From Chloroflexi bacterium HGW-Chloroflexi-10 (GTDB lineage Bacteria > Chloroflexota > Anaerolineae > Anaerolineales > Anaerolineaceae): 64,000 nucleotides of DNA. Within the stretch, counting starts at the first letter, position 1, and the number at the start of each line of letters is the position of its first letter. The position numbers and the translations under genes were made by a program. The stretch lies in NCBI GenBank assembly GCA_002840755.1, contig PHBZ01000018.1, forward strand, positions 42,874 to 106,873, in the 5' to 3' direction. This document shows positions 26,714 through 36,271 of the stretch, in pieces. The notes below the pieces were generated by a model. That model was not told the origin of the DNA and ran no database searches. It saw nothing but the letters and a program-made list of their open reading frames with translations.

Positions 26714-26829
26714 TTAGAGCGATTTAATTCCGGCAAACTGAAACAGTTGTAAAAGCTAGACACTTCTCAATTTAAAAGCAGGAGTAATGCTTTTTAGAAA
26801 ACAATATCCAATATGCCACTCATAAATCA

Positions 26830-26865
26830 AAAGGACTGAGTCCTTGAATAGGTCCTCAATCCTTT
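26830..26865 (-). terminator. Probable terminator of the flavoprotein gene
   Basis: AAAGGACTGAG and CTCAATCCTTT form an imperfect stem about 55 bp beyond the flavoprotein stop codon on the minus strand. The T run after it (TTTTGATTTA) is modest. Confidence 0.45.
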
Positions 26866-26918
26866 AAGATTTTTCCAAAATTTTGAAAAAAGTAGAAATC
26901 AATCCGGCAATTCTACGA

Positions 26919-28745
26919 TTATGAAGAAACAGTACCGGTTTCTTCAACGGTATTGGTACCGCCGGCTAATGCGGAGGCATGCTTGCCTGCCAGACGTCCA
27001 AATGTATAGCAACGACCCAGGGACAATCCAGTGGCATGGAACGGATAATCGGCACCACCATAGAACTGACCACCCAGGTTACCTACACAGTACAAACCTT
27101 CGATGGGATTCTTGCCAGCATCTAAAGCCTGACCGTTTTCATCGGTATTTACACCAGAGCACAAAGCTGAAATACGCAAGTGGCGGCGAATTCCATAAAA
27201 TGGACCGGTTTCAATTGGGTACAACCATTTTGCATCCTTACCAAAATCATCATCCGCGCCAGCTCTGCAAAGCTCGTTATAGCGTGTAACTGAAGCCAAG
27301 AAAGCATCCTTGTCTTCAATGCCCAATTTATCGGATAGTTCCTCAAGCGTATCGGCACGGTATGTGTCGATCAAATAAGAGAATACACCTGAGCGTTTGG
27401 CGCCATCATGAGAGGCTGAGTACTCGTCATCAGAAATCTCGGGCATATATTTTTCCATGACTGCAGGAGGAACCATGCCTGCAACGGAATCGTGATCCAT
27501 ATAAGTACTGTCGTAAATCTGGCAGTACCAACCCTTTGAACCTTTTTGGGGGTCTTCGATGTTCTTGCCACCCTTGTAGAGGCCCTGGTGAACCATGATG
27601 TCGTTCATATAAACAAAGCCAATGAATTCATTACAGAAGCGTTCACCCTTCATATTAACATAAAGGAAGGGCTCTTCATACATAAGACCAGCATCAAAGT
27701 CGTGGAGCATTTTTGTGTGGCCAAGGTTTTCCATCTTAGCGCCAGCAGTAATAGCCATCAAGTGGCCGTCACCGGTCTTTGAATATTGTTTTTTATCGAA
27801 GTCAGCAACATCAGGGCACCAGTGGTTTACCATGGAGGGGTTGTTCTGATAGTCACCGGTTGCCAGAATGACAGCTTTATTTGCCTTAAATTTGACATAG
27901 CTTCCATCAGCGAGTTTGCCAACAACGCCTACGACCTTGCCGTTTTCCTTGATCAATTGGACACCGGGGGTCTTGTAGTAGACTTTCAAACGGCCACCAA
28001 ATTCTTCGACAGCTTCTTCCATAACGTAAGTCATGATCGTACCAATGTTATTGGGTTTGGGTCCCATCCAAGGGGCGTACATGTGAGCTTTAGCCTTACC
28101 ATAATCAAATGTTGAGTATCGAGAATCAGTCCACTCTCCGGTGAAGTCCTGGCTGGTATTCAAGTACATGAAGAGACCTTTATCATTGGGTTTATCGGCT
28201 GAAGTTCCATTCAGGCGGGCGCGGTCGTATAACCAATTGACTGCTTCACCGGAATTCATCACATAAGCGCTTAATAAACTGGGGTCAGAACGCCAATTGT
28301 TCAGACTTTGTGTGTGATGAACATAGCGTAATAAACCTTCCTTATCACTTTCGTTAACAATAAGGCCTGAACCGCAATTTCCTTGGGAAACAGGAGTCTC
28401 CTCCTTTTGGAGGACAACAACAGAACTGCCCTCTTCAACTGCAGTAATAGCAGCGGGAACACCAGCAGCCCCAGCACCAACGACAATAATATCGGCTGTT
28501 ACTTCTCCAGCAAATTCAGAGATAAGATTCAATTCCACAACAGAGTCGTTGAATTCAGCAAGCGTTAATGGTTCCGGAACATTGGATGCAGAATTAGTGG
28601 CTGCAGATCCTGCCTCATTCGTGGCAACAGCAGCGCCTTCTCCCACTACTTGTGGTTTACATCCTGAAATGCCAATTATACCGATACCAGCAGAACCAAT
28701 AGCGGCACTTTTCAAAAAATCTCTACGTGAAAGATCTTTGCTCAT
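26919..28745 (-). CDS. Tat-exported FrdA/flavocytochrome c-like flavoprotein reductase (lipoprotein)
   Basis: The protein is 608 residues. The N-terminus has a twin-arginine signal (LSRRDFLKSAAIGSAGIGII) ending in a lipobox, GISGC. FAD binding is shown by ADIIVVGAGAAGVPAAITAVEEG and, near the end, GLYCVGNLGGQFYGGADYPF. A mid-chain GERFCNEF matches the catalytic-arginine region of soluble fumarate/urocanate reductases, but the usual HxTMGG stretch reads RRHLRISALCSG, so the acceptor is probably not fumarate. Size and layout recall Cgr2-type and other gut flavin reductases that take electrons from a membrane cytochrome. The gene cluster with a TetR regulator and a multiheme cytochrome supports that reading. 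The start follows TTTGGAGGATATTCA. Confidence 0.85.
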   Translation of the reverse strand: MSKDLSRRDFLKSAAIGSAGIGIIGISGCKPQVVGEGAAVATNEAGSAATNSASNVPEPLTLAEFNDSVVELNLISEFAGEVTADIIVVGAGAAGVPAAITAVEEGSSVVVLQKEETPVSQGNCGSGLIVNESDKEGLLRYVHHTQSLNNWRSDPSLLSAYVMNSGEAVNWLYDRARLNGTSADKPNDKGLFMYLNTSQDFTGEWTDSRYSTFDYGKAKAHMYAPWMGPKPNNIGTIMTYVMEEAVEEFGGRLKVYYKTPGVQLIKENGKVVGVVGKLADGSYVKFKANKAVILATGDYQNNPSMVNHWCPDVADFDKKQYSKTGDGHLMAITAGAKMENLGHTKMLHDFDAGLMYEEPFLYVNMKGERFCNEFIGFVYMNDIMVHQGLYKGGKNIEDPQKGSKGWYCQIYDSTYMDHDSVAGMVPPAVMEKYMPEISDDEYSASHDGAKRSGVFSYLIDTYRADTLEELSDKLGIEDKDAFLASVTRYNELCRAGADDDFGKDAKWLYPIETGPFYGIRRHLRISALCSGVNTDENGQALDAGKNPIEGLYCVGNLGGQFYGGADYPFHATGLSLGRCYTFGRLAGKHASALAGGTNTVEETGTVSS

Positions 28746-29109
28746 TGAATATCCTCCAAATTATTTGATTTCGTTTTTTATTCAAAAAACATTATACAAA
28801 TAGTCTATTGCAATAAACACTCGATTTCAATGAACAAATTGAACAAAATGTCTATTTTTATATCACAAAATGTTCCATTATGGATTTGGTTCCGATCAGT
28901 AAATCTTGGATCAAGGCGACCAGGATTTTCATGGTATGATCGACGGCAGCAATGGGCTCACTGCATGTCGTTTTTTTTGGGGAAAATTAACTTACCATGT
29001 TTTAGGCCCATCTCACTTTGTTTAATCCCGATATGTTGACTAAAATAAATTAATTTATGCGAACCTATTAATTATTCGTTTAGCTTTAAAATAAGGCAAA
29101 AGGAGAAAT
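28746..29109. promoter_or_regulatory. Divergent control region between flavoprotein and TetR-type regulator
   Basis: 364 bp without a gene. A TATAAT box on the minus strand (28791-28796) lies about 45 bp before the flavoprotein start, with only a weak -35 (TGTTTA) at 17 bp. A clear ribosome site AAAAGGAGAAAT precedes the TetR gene on the plus strand. The region is A+T-rich, and this is where the regulator's operator would be expected. I found no convincing long palindrome to name as the site. Confidence 0.5.
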
Positions 29110-29655
29110 ATGACTAAGCGGCAAGAAATTTGCTTGAAGATTTTTAAAGCTTTAGAATTACTCATTCAGACAAAGACCTTATCGGAAATAAAGGTGATAG
29201 ATTTATGCCAGGCGAGTGGTGTCTCACGGTCTACTTTCTATACTTACTTCTATGATATATATTCCGTGCCTCAATGGATCTGGGACGACTCGATGCAACC
29301 AACTCTCTACAAGATTGGTAATACCCTGACCTGGGATGAAGGCCATAAACTGATGTTTGAGAATCTTCTTTCAAGAAAAGCTTTATTTATTAAAATATAC
29401 TGGGAGAATAATTACCACTCTATCCTTGAATATGGTTATCGGGGTGGGTATGATGCAGTTAAGAAAAATGTTGAGAATAGAAAAAAACATGTTTGGTCAG
29501 ATACTGAACTGGTGGAATTAGATTATACAATTAAGGCATTGGCTTCGCTTACGACCAAATGGGGACGAGATGGAATGGTTGTACCGGTGAATTTTATAGT
29601 TCAAATATTTAACGATCATGTTCCCCAATTTTTAAAAGAACTCTGCGATACATAA
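29110..29655 (+). CDS. TetR/AcrR-family transcriptional regulator
   Basis: The protein is 181 residues. The N-terminal helix-turn-helix reads LSEIKVIDLCQASGVSRSTFYTYF, the characteristic TetR recognition helix with its FY-F ending. The C-terminal domain is helical and unassigned, resembling the DhaS-like/TetR_C type. It lies divergent to the flavoprotein and upstream of the cytochrome in the same direction as the latter, so it probably controls both in response to the flavoprotein's substrate. That role is inferred from position. Confidence 0.85.
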   Translation: MTKRQEICLKIFKALELLIQTKTLSEIKVIDLCQASGVSRSTFYTYFYDIYSVPQWIWDDSMQPTLYKIGNTLTWDEGHKLMFENLLSRKALFIKIYWENNYHSILEYGYRGGYDAVKKNVENRKKHVWSDTELVELDYTIKALASLTTKWGRDGMVVPVNFIVQIFNDHVPQFLKELCDT

Positions 29656-29836
29656 AGAATTTCTCCTTTCTAGTCTATAGAAAGCTGATCTATTTTTATT
29701 TAAGCAACTCAACAATAAGAAACCTGGACATTTTTTAAAATTTGTCGTTTGAGTTTTTTATGATTATGTCGTATAAAACAATTTGGTATTGTGGTAATTG
29801 ATTTAATACCCCTCAAATTCATTGCAGGAGATCCTC

Positions 29837-30418
29837 ATGGTGGAAAATGAAAAAATTGAAAAATCAGAAAAAGGGACCCGGAATGGAAGAAAATCCAAGA
29901 ATCAAATTTGGATAATCGTCGGAATCGTTATTCTTTTCGTGGTTGTAGCCGGTGGTACTACAGGTGGTTATTTAATCCATAAATCAAATACTAACCCGGA
30001 ATTTTGTGCAACCTGTCATATCATGGGCAAAAATGTCACATCATATCTAACCAGCAATAACCTGGACAACGTCCACGCTCAGGCGAATGTGGAATGCAAA
30101 GATTGTCATAATTACCCTGTAAGTTCAGAGATCAGCAGTGGTATCAATTATGTACTTGGTAATTACAAGGTAAACATAGAGGGGCAATTGTTACCGGTAT
30201 CTTATGATGATGAATTGTGTTTTAAGTGTCACATTAGTTACGATCACGTAGCATTATCTACCGATTTATTGCACAGAAATCCTCATAAAAACCATAATGG
30301 AGAGTTGGAGTGCAAAACATGCCACATTTCTCATGGTGAACAAATTGATTACTGCTCAACCTGTCATGATAATGGCGGCCAGCGAATGGATGGAGATGAA
30401 ACTGCTCGTATAAACTAA
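29837..30418 (+). CDS. Membrane-anchored NrfH/NapC-like cytochrome c with five CxxCH motifs
   Basis: The protein is 193 residues from ATG 29837 (GGAG eight bases upstream; a TTG at 29822 is in frame). One membrane helix (residues ~24-46) is followed by an extracytoplasmic domain with CATCH, CKDCH, CFKCH, CKTCH and CSTCH, so five c-type hemes; NrfH itself has four. The family oxidises menaquinol and passes electrons to a partner reductase outside the membrane. The likely partner is the exported flavoprotein 1.1 kb away. No cytochrome c maturation genes lie in this window. Confidence 0.88.
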   Translation: MVENEKIEKSEKGTRNGRKSKNQIWIIVGIVILFVVVAGGTTGGYLIHKSNTNPEFCATCHIMGKNVTSYLTSNNLDNVHAQANVECKDCHNYPVSSEISSGINYVLGNYKVNIEGQLLPVSYDDELCFKCHISYDHVALSTDLLHRNPHKNHNGELECKTCHISHGEQIDYCSTCHDNGGQRMDGDETARIN

Positions 30419-30449
30419 TATTAATAATTCTCTGCTAAAAAAAGAATCA

Positions 30450-30470
30450 AGGGTTGGAATAACCAACCCT
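30450..30470. terminator. Hairpin between cytochrome and chemoreceptor genes
   Basis: AGGGTTGG-AATAA-CCAACCCT forms a perfect 8-bp stem between two convergent genes. T tracts are weak on both sides, so it is only a possible bidirectional terminator. Confidence 0.45.
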
Positions 30471-30492
30471 CGAATAAATCAAATCATTTTTC

Positions 30493-32811
30493 TTAATTAA
30501 GCTTGAACTGGGAGACGACCGTTTTAAGGACTTGAGCCATTTCGGAGAGTGAATCAGCAGAAGCTGTGACTTCTTCCACTTGGGCACTCATCTCTTCAGC
30601 GCTTGCACTAACCTCTTCAACAGCAGCACTGTTCTCTTCGGTGACACTGGCAATATTTTCAATCGCCTGGGCTACCTCACCGGAATTAGCGGACATTTCT
30701 TCCGTTGAAGCGGTGTTCTCTTCAACAACTGCAGAAACAGAATTGACAGCAGTGACTAATTCATTGGACGCGAACTTCATTCGACTACTGGCTTCCGCAG
30801 CCAGACCAGCTTGCTTATTAACAGCTTCTGATGCAGTAAGAATATCTTCCAGGGCAGCACCAGCTTGATTTGCACTAATAACACCCAACTCAACTTCTTT
30901 GGATCCTTCTTCCATAGCTTTCACAGCTTCAGCAACGGTCTTGAGAATACCTCCAATCAAAATACCAATTTCTTTTGTCGCCAATGAAGAACGTTCGGCA
31001 AGTTTACGAACTTCATCTGCGACTACAGCAAAACCTTTGCCATGCTCACCAGCTCGGGCAGCTTCGATAGCGGCGTTAAGAGCAAGCAAATTAGTTTGAG
31101 AGGCGATGTCCTCAATGGTTTCGACGATGGCGCCAATTTCTTCAGAGCGCTTGCCCATTTCCTGAACTTTTTCAGCTGAGACCCCAACTTTGATCTTGAT
31201 ATTCTGCATACCAGAAAGAGTCTGCGCAACGGTTTCAGATCCTTTACGAGCAGCTTCAGCAGCTGCTGCAGAGCCATTTGTAACTTCCGCAGCATTACCG
31301 GCGACTTGTTGAATAGCAGCGTCGATTTGATCGGTAACATTTGCTGCTTTTAAAACAGATTTACTCTGTTCTTGAGCTCCTTTGGCAACATCTTCAATAG
31401 CACGAGCCATTTGTTCAACTGAAGCAGCTGTTTTTGACACTGCAGAGGCCTGGTCCTGAGTACTTCTGGCGATTTGCTGAATAGTTGAAGCGATCTGATT
31501 GGTTGCCTGACCGGCCTGATTGGCAGCGCTGGATAATTGCATAGAGGCAGCACCCAGGCTATTTGCATTTTTTGCGACTTGACCAATCGATTCTAATAAC
31601 CTTGTAATCATTGTTGAAAATGCATTACCCAATTCATCATGGATGGAAAGGGGTTTAACATTTCCAGTGAGATCTCCATTGGCGATTTGTTTGGCAGTCG
31701 CAGTCATTTCCGATTGATAATCAATAATCTTTTGGAAAGATTTTGCCAAGACAGCTATCTCATCTTTCCCTTTGATCGTTATTTTTTGCTGTAGATTTCC
31801 TTCGGCTAATTTTTCTGCAATACCAGACATGTTACTGATTGAACGGGCTATTGACTGTGTCACAAAAAACACAATAAGAACAATTAGCAAGACAATAAAA
31901 AGCGTAATAAAGATTGAGGATAAGATCATTTGATTTACAACGGCCAATGCTTCTGATGTATTTTGTTCAATAATCAATCCCCATTTAAGCGACGGGATCC
32001 ATACATAAGAACCAACTACTTTGTCACCAACATAATTGGTATATTCTGCAGTACCGCTTTCACCCGCCATGATCTGCTGAGCGGCATATGTCTCAACTTT
32101 GTATTTCATGATTGCGGTTTCTTCCACTAAGCCCAATTCTTTTAATTCATCTTCATATTTTGGGGTAGTAAACATCAAACCATCTTTCGTAATCAGGTAT
32201 GCCTCGCCCGTTACCCCCAAATCCAGTTGAGAAAGAATCTCGGTAATCGCATTAACCGGTACATTCTCAATAACAACACCAACAACTTTACCAGACCTAG
32301 TTACCGGCACTGCATTAACCACAATAACATTTCCGGTGGCGCGTGAGACGACCGGGTCAGAAACCACTTCCTTTCCCGTTACTGCCTCAACAAAATAAGC
32401 CCGGTCATGAACGTCGATGTTCGCACGGTCGCTATTGATCGTTGTAATTCCATCCAAGCCAATTAATGCAATCGCATCCAGAGCTCCCCACATTTCTTTA
32501 AACTGTACTAAGGTATTAATGGCTTTTTCATCATCAAAAGCCTTTATGCTGTCCAAATTCGCAATGGTCCTGGCATCCATCGTTCTATTAAATGCCCAAT
32601 CCGTAATGTATTGGGTTTCGTCTTGAGCTATTTGTGAGAAGCGGTCCTGGATTTGAGTGCGAACCTCTTTAGATGTTTGAATGATCGAGTAGGTTTGCAG
32701 AAAAGCGATAGGAACAATGGTTATTGATAGGATAATTATAAGAAGTCTTGCCTGAAGTGAATTTTTAAATTGGATTTTATCTGAAGAATACGATTTGTTT
32801 TGTTCTTTCAT
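30493..32811 (-). CDS. Methyl-accepting chemotaxis protein with extracytoplasmic dCache-type sensor
   Basis: The protein is 772 residues. TM1 ([19 protein letters not shown]) and TM2 (~residues 295-325) frame a ~250-residue sensor with Cache features ([53 protein letters not shown]). A HAMP region and a coiled coil with methylation helices follow. The conserved signalling tip is [43 protein letters not shown] (tip within residues ~560-610). It senses a small extracellular ligand and signals through CheA. Its position, converging on the cytochrome, suggests taxis tied to the respiratory module. Confidence 0.93.
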   Translation of the reverse strand: MKEQNKSYSSDKIQFKNSLQARLLIIILSITIVPIAFLQTYSIIQTSKEVRTQIQDRFSQIAQDETQYITDWAFNRTMDARTIANLDSIKAFDDEKAINTLVQFKEMWGALDAIALIGLDGITTINSDRANIDVHDRAYFVEAVTGKEVVSDPVVSRATGNVIVVNAVPVTRSGKVVGVVIENVPVNAITEILSQLDLGVTGEAYLITKDGLMFTTPKYEDELKELGLVEETAIMKYKVETYAAQQIMAGESGTAEYTNYVGDKVVGSYVWIPSLKWGLIIEQNTSEALAVVNQMILSSIFITLFIVLLIVLIVFFVTQSIARSISNMSGIAEKLAEGNLQQKITIKGKDEIAVLAKSFQKIIDYQSEMTATAKQIANGDLTGNVKPLSIHDELGNAFSTMITRLLESIGQVAKNANSLGAASMQLSSAANQAGQATNQIASTIQQIARSTQDQASAVSKTAASVEQMARAIEDVAKGAQEQSKSVLKAANVTDQIDAAIQQVAGNAAEVTNGSAAAAEAARKGSETVAQTLSGMQNIKIKVGVSAEKVQEMGKRSEEIGAIVETIEDIASQTNLLALNAAIEAARAGEHGKGFAVVADEVRKLAERSSLATKEIGILIGGILKTVAEAVKAMEEGSKEVELGVISANQAGAALEDILTASEAVNKQAGLAAEASSRMKFASNELVTAVNSVSAVVEENTASTEEMSANSGEVAQAIENIASVTEENSAAVEEVSASAEEMSAQVEEVTASADSLSEMAQVLKTVVSQFKLN

Positions 32812-33204
32812 TCCTTACTCCCGAATTTCTATAAACTAGAATTTTGAAAATTTCAGCAGAAAATAGACATACTTGATCAATCAAGCATGTCATAAATTTT
32901 TCCTCTACTATTAGATTAGATACATTTGTCAAAATTCCCATAAATGAGTCATTAAACAAACGTTAACTTATCATAAAAACGAATTTTACTATCAGGAAAA
33001 GACAAATACTTACATTATTTTTTACAATTATTCACAAGCTTTAGAAATGGAATTTCAGACTCTCATTCCCCAGCAGTGTTCCATTCTCGCCAGGTACTTT
33101 GCAGTAGGTTTCTTCTCCATTAAAACGCAACATGTAATCGGTTATATTTCCCCACTTTCCCCATTTCTGGTTACAATAAAACCATCTCAACTCTGGAGGA
33201 GCGC
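32812..33204. other. Intergenic region between chemoreceptor and reductase
   Basis: 393 bp without a gene. It is A+T-rich on the chemoreceptor side, with that gene's ribosome site (GGGAGTAAGGA) at the edge. On the other side CTGGAGGAG leads into the downstream reductase. I see no strong promoter consensus, RNA structure or repeat. Confidence 0.5.
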
Positions 33205-34113
33205 ATGTTAACAATCGGATATATCGGTTTGGGATTGATGGGCAAGTCGATGGCACGCAACATCCTCAAAGCGGGCTTCCCACTGGTAGTGCACAACCGC
33301 AGCCGCACTGCCGTAGATGAACTGGTAAGCGAAGGCGCTAAAGCGGCTTCTTCCCCACAGGAAGTTGCCCAGCAGGTGGATATTGTCTTTACTAATCTGC
33401 CGGATACCCCGGATGTGCTTAAAGTTGCCCTGGGAGAAAACGGGGTTATCCATGGGGCGCACCCCGGCCTGATCTATGTGGATAACTCGACCATCAAACC
33501 GGCTGGTGCACGGCAAATCGCTACCGAACTGGCTGCCAAAGGAATCATGAGCCTGGATGCGCCTGTCTCGGGTGGGGATATCGGCGCACGCAACGGCACC
33601 CTGGCTATCATGGTTGGCGGCCCGGTGGAAGCACTGGATAAAGCCCTGCCGGTTTTTGAAGCCATAGGAAAAACGATCACGCATGTCGGGGATTCAGGCG
33701 CCGGGCAAATTGCCAAAGCTGCCAATCAAATCATGGTGGCCGCACAGATGGTCGCGATGAGTGAACTGCTGATATTTGCCCAGAAAGCCGGCGCTGATCC
33801 GCAAAAGGTGGTTGCGGCGATTCGCGGCGGAGCTGCGCAATGTTGGACTCTCGATGTAAAACCGTCGCGCCTGTTCAGCGGTAACCGCCAGCCGGGATTT
33901 AAAGCTTTTATGCAAGCTAAAGACCTAAACATCGTTGTGGAAACTGCGCGGGAGTACGGCATCCCGCTGCCCTCCGCTGCCCTGGACGCCCAGCTATTCA
34001 ACGCCATGCTGGAAAACGGCATGGGTGAATTGGATAATTCAGCGGTGATTGGCATTCTGGAATATATGGCCGGAATCCAATTATTAACCGATCAGAAGCC
34101 GGCTAACGAATAA
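33205..34113 (+). CDS. 3-hydroxyisobutyrate dehydrogenase family reductase (tartronate semialdehyde reductase-like)
   Basis: The protein is 302 residues. The NAD(P)-binding motif is TIGYIGLGLMGKSMARNIL. The substrate motif LDAPVSGGDIGARNGTLAIM and GAGQIAKAANQIMVAAQMVAMSE (catalytic Lys in the KAANQ context) are typical of GarR/GlxR and 3-hydroxyisobutyrate dehydrogenases. These enzymes interconvert 2-methyl-3-hydroxy or glycerate-type acids with their semialdehydes. Without a linked pathway, the substrate is undecided. The start has CTGGAGGAGCGC upstream. It ends at a strong hairpin shared with the convergent membrane-protein gene. Confidence 0.88.
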   Translation: MLTIGYIGLGLMGKSMARNILKAGFPLVVHNRSRTAVDELVSEGAKAASSPQEVAQQVDIVFTNLPDTPDVLKVALGENGVIHGAHPGLIYVDNSTIKPAGARQIATELAAKGIMSLDAPVSGGDIGARNGTLAIMVGGPVEALDKALPVFEAIGKTITHVGDSGAGQIAKAANQIMVAAQMVAMSELLIFAQKAGADPQKVVAAIRGGAAQCWTLDVKPSRLFSGNRQPGFKAFMQAKDLNIVVETAREYGIPLPSAALDAQLFNAMLENGMGELDNSAVIGILEYMAGIQLLTDQKPANE

Positions 34114-34156
34114 TATCGACCTGACCTGGTATCATTTCAATAAAAACGGGGTAAGT

Positions 34157-34195
34157 AGGTGTTTTGGACGGGGAAAACAACCGTCCAAAACACCT
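34157..34195. terminator. Long perfect hairpin between convergent genes
   Basis: The 15-bp stem AGGTGTTTTGGACGG / CCGTCCAAAACACCT with a 9-nt loop lies between the reductase and the glycosyltransferase-like gene. No T tract follows, so it may act with Rho or as an mRNA 3'-end stabiliser on both strands. Confidence 0.5.
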
Positions 34196-34219
34196 TAGCC
34201 CCTAATTACCCGTAATACT

Positions 34220-36208
34220 TTATTCCGGGAGTTCATACAAACTGTATGTGTCACCATAATTTGCAGGGGCCGGCAGGGATGCCAGTAAGACTTCTAACGC
34301 GTCCAGGTCTTGCGGCGGATGGTGCGGGTCTTGATCCATTCTGAGGAATTCCATCCCCATTGTGTATACCAATACATGGCTATATCCCTGAGAGCGCCAA
34401 TAGGCCGGGATATTTTCCCCATTTGTTAGCGTGTTACGGGTCACCTTCCACTGGTCCAGAATCTCATCCGGGTCGCATTGAGGTAGACAGTAATAACCGC
34501 GTGGTTCATACAGCAGCAACGTCTTTTCTCCCTCATCAAATGAGCGGATGTCCTGCATGGCGCGTGCATACCAACCCAGGTTATCCTCCAGGTATTGTTG
34601 GTGCGAAGACTGTCCAAAAACATAACCCAACGCCTTCTTCCCAACCAATTCCGTCACAACCTGGTACGCATTTAGACCAGTAACCAACAACATCAACGCC
34701 ACTACAATACGCCGCAAACGCACCTGGGGCATATTGAGGCGGCTGACCTGATCATACCCATAGCCGGCCAGAATCGCAAAAGCCGGAAACAGCGTGAAGT
34801 ATAAGCGGGTCTGGATCAGATACCCGGAAAATTGATTCCCGACTGCCCACACCACCAGACCAACCAATGCAATCCAACCGGCTGTACCAATGGCTATTTT
34901 GTGCGCATCCGATTTTTGTTCCCAGTTCAAAAATGCCAACAGCCCCAGTCCCAATAATAAAGGACCGATAGATACGCTATACCCCATCCCTCCATCAACT
35001 CCCTGCAAAGTGGCTCTTAATGGCAGCAGAAACAGGTCGGTCAGGTCGCCGTAGGTCGGTAATCCCTGATAGACAGCCAGGCGAATAGAAGTCATTGAAC
35101 CAGACTCGAAAAAGAAGGGATAGATTGGATTGCCGGTGAAAATCAGGTTCTTAATCAACCAGGGGAAAGCAAAAACAGCAGCCCCCCCGGCAAAACGAAG
35201 CATCAGGGGCAGCCAGCGAATATTCCAGCGCAATACGGTTATTGTCAATAATCCCGCCCCTGCCAAAAAGATCACAGCGGCAGGATACTTGGTACTGAAC
35301 GCCAGCCCAGCGAACAGCCCGGCGACTAACACATTCGCATACACACGCCCCTGGCGGTATTGCTCTAATGCCAGCACAACTCCCAAGCCAAACAGGCAGC
35401 TCAACCAATCCACGTAGCCCCAGGCCAATGCGGAGGCAAAAGTATAGCCAGCTAACAGGCTGGCAGCCGCTGCCCAGCCGCTTGCCAGGTTAAGCTTCTC
35501 TTTGAGATAACCCACCAACCCTAAAACTGTCAACAGACCAAAGCACCAGTTGAACAACAGCGGCGCAGACTCAAACAACCCGGAAAGAGAGATAAATATC
35601 ATTTCAGTCGTTTGCGGCATTCCAGACATCACCAGCCAGGGAAGATCACCGATACGCCCCTGATCCAGGTAAGCACCGGGTAAGGTAAGATGATAATTTA
35701 ATGCATCGAATTTTATGGGCGGCGCCGAAGCAACAATCCATTGTGCCAGAAAAATCAACCCAATCAACGCTATCAATCCGCGGATACCTTTAGAATCGAT
35801 TGCGAGTATTGCGGCAATGCCGGATTTCATTTCACCGAACACAGCGATCATCTCGCGCCGGCAGACTACAATGGCAATAACGATCAATCCGGCAAAAAGA
35901 ATTGAATTTGCTATCAACAGGCTGCCCACAAGCAGATTAACAAGCGCAATTATCCCCAATCCCAGGCTGATTTGCAGACAAATCCGCGCCAAAACCGGGT
36001 AATCGCTTAATGATAAACATTTCCGCCCAAGACCGCCGGCCGTAATCAGCACCAGAAAAACCGCCAGGGTGGCTCCAATTACCCGAATGAAAGCCAAAAA
36101 TGCCTCTGCCGAAAACGGTTTATGTGTAACAAAATAACCCAATACGACAATAAAGAACCAGATTAAGGCAATTAAGCCAATCAACATAGGGTTGGATTTT
36201 CGCTGCAT
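34220..36208 (-). CDS. Multi-pass membrane glycosyltransferase-like protein (GT39/ArnT-like)
   Basis: About 662 residues from ATG 36208 (GGGAG upstream; a TTG at 36220 is in frame). It has around 12 or more membrane helices, starting with IGLIALIWFFIVVLGYFV. The extracytoplasmic loop KFDALNYHLTLPGAYLDQGR carries the acidic/aromatic pattern seen in PMT/ArnT-type transferases using polyprenyl-phosphate sugars. The C-terminus is a soluble domain. The acceptor and the sugar are unknown. No cell-envelope cluster is adjacent; the assignment rests on general layout. Confidence 0.6.
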   Translation of the reverse strand: MQRKSNPMLIGLIALIWFFIVVLGYFVTHKPFSAEAFLAFIRVIGATLAVFLVLITAGGLGRKCLSLSDYPVLARICLQISLGLGIIALVNLLVGSLLIANSILFAGLIVIAIVVCRREMIAVFGEMKSGIAAILAIDSKGIRGLIALIGLIFLAQWIVASAPPIKFDALNYHLTLPGAYLDQGRIGDLPWLVMSGMPQTTEMIFISLSGLFESAPLLFNWCFGLLTVLGLVGYLKEKLNLASGWAAAASLLAGYTFASALAWGYVDWLSCLFGLGVVLALEQYRQGRVYANVLVAGLFAGLAFSTKYPAAVIFLAGAGLLTITVLRWNIRWLPLMLRFAGGAAVFAFPWLIKNLIFTGNPIYPFFFESGSMTSIRLAVYQGLPTYGDLTDLFLLPLRATLQGVDGGMGYSVSIGPLLLGLGLLAFLNWEQKSDAHKIAIGTAGWIALVGLVVWAVGNQFSGYLIQTRLYFTLFPAFAILAGYGYDQVSRLNMPQVRLRRIVVALMLLVTGLNAYQVVTELVGKKALGYVFGQSSHQQYLEDNLGWYARAMQDIRSFDEGEKTLLLYEPRGYYCLPQCDPDEILDQWKVTRNTLTNGENIPAYWRSQGYSHVLVYTMGMEFLRMDQDPHHPPQDLDALEVLLASLPAPANYGDTYSLYELPE

Positions 36209-36271
36209 CTTTTCTCCCAAACAAGTATTGGATCCACATTATTTTGTTACTCTGTCAATTATATGGAAAAT

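Larger units (their letters stand above)
25790..26918. other. 1.1-kb non-coding region with repeats and mobile-element debris
   Basis: No convincing gene is present. The region contains two copies of a palindromic repeat (26346-26373, 26413-26434), a decayed integrase fragment (26573-26713) and a hairpin near the flavoprotein 3' end (26830-26865). One minus-strand frame at 25798-26202 has a plausible GGAGG site but a composition unlike a protein (rich in His, Ser, Asn and Phe). The region separates the housekeeping block from the respiratory module and may be an old insertion boundary. Confidence 0.6.
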
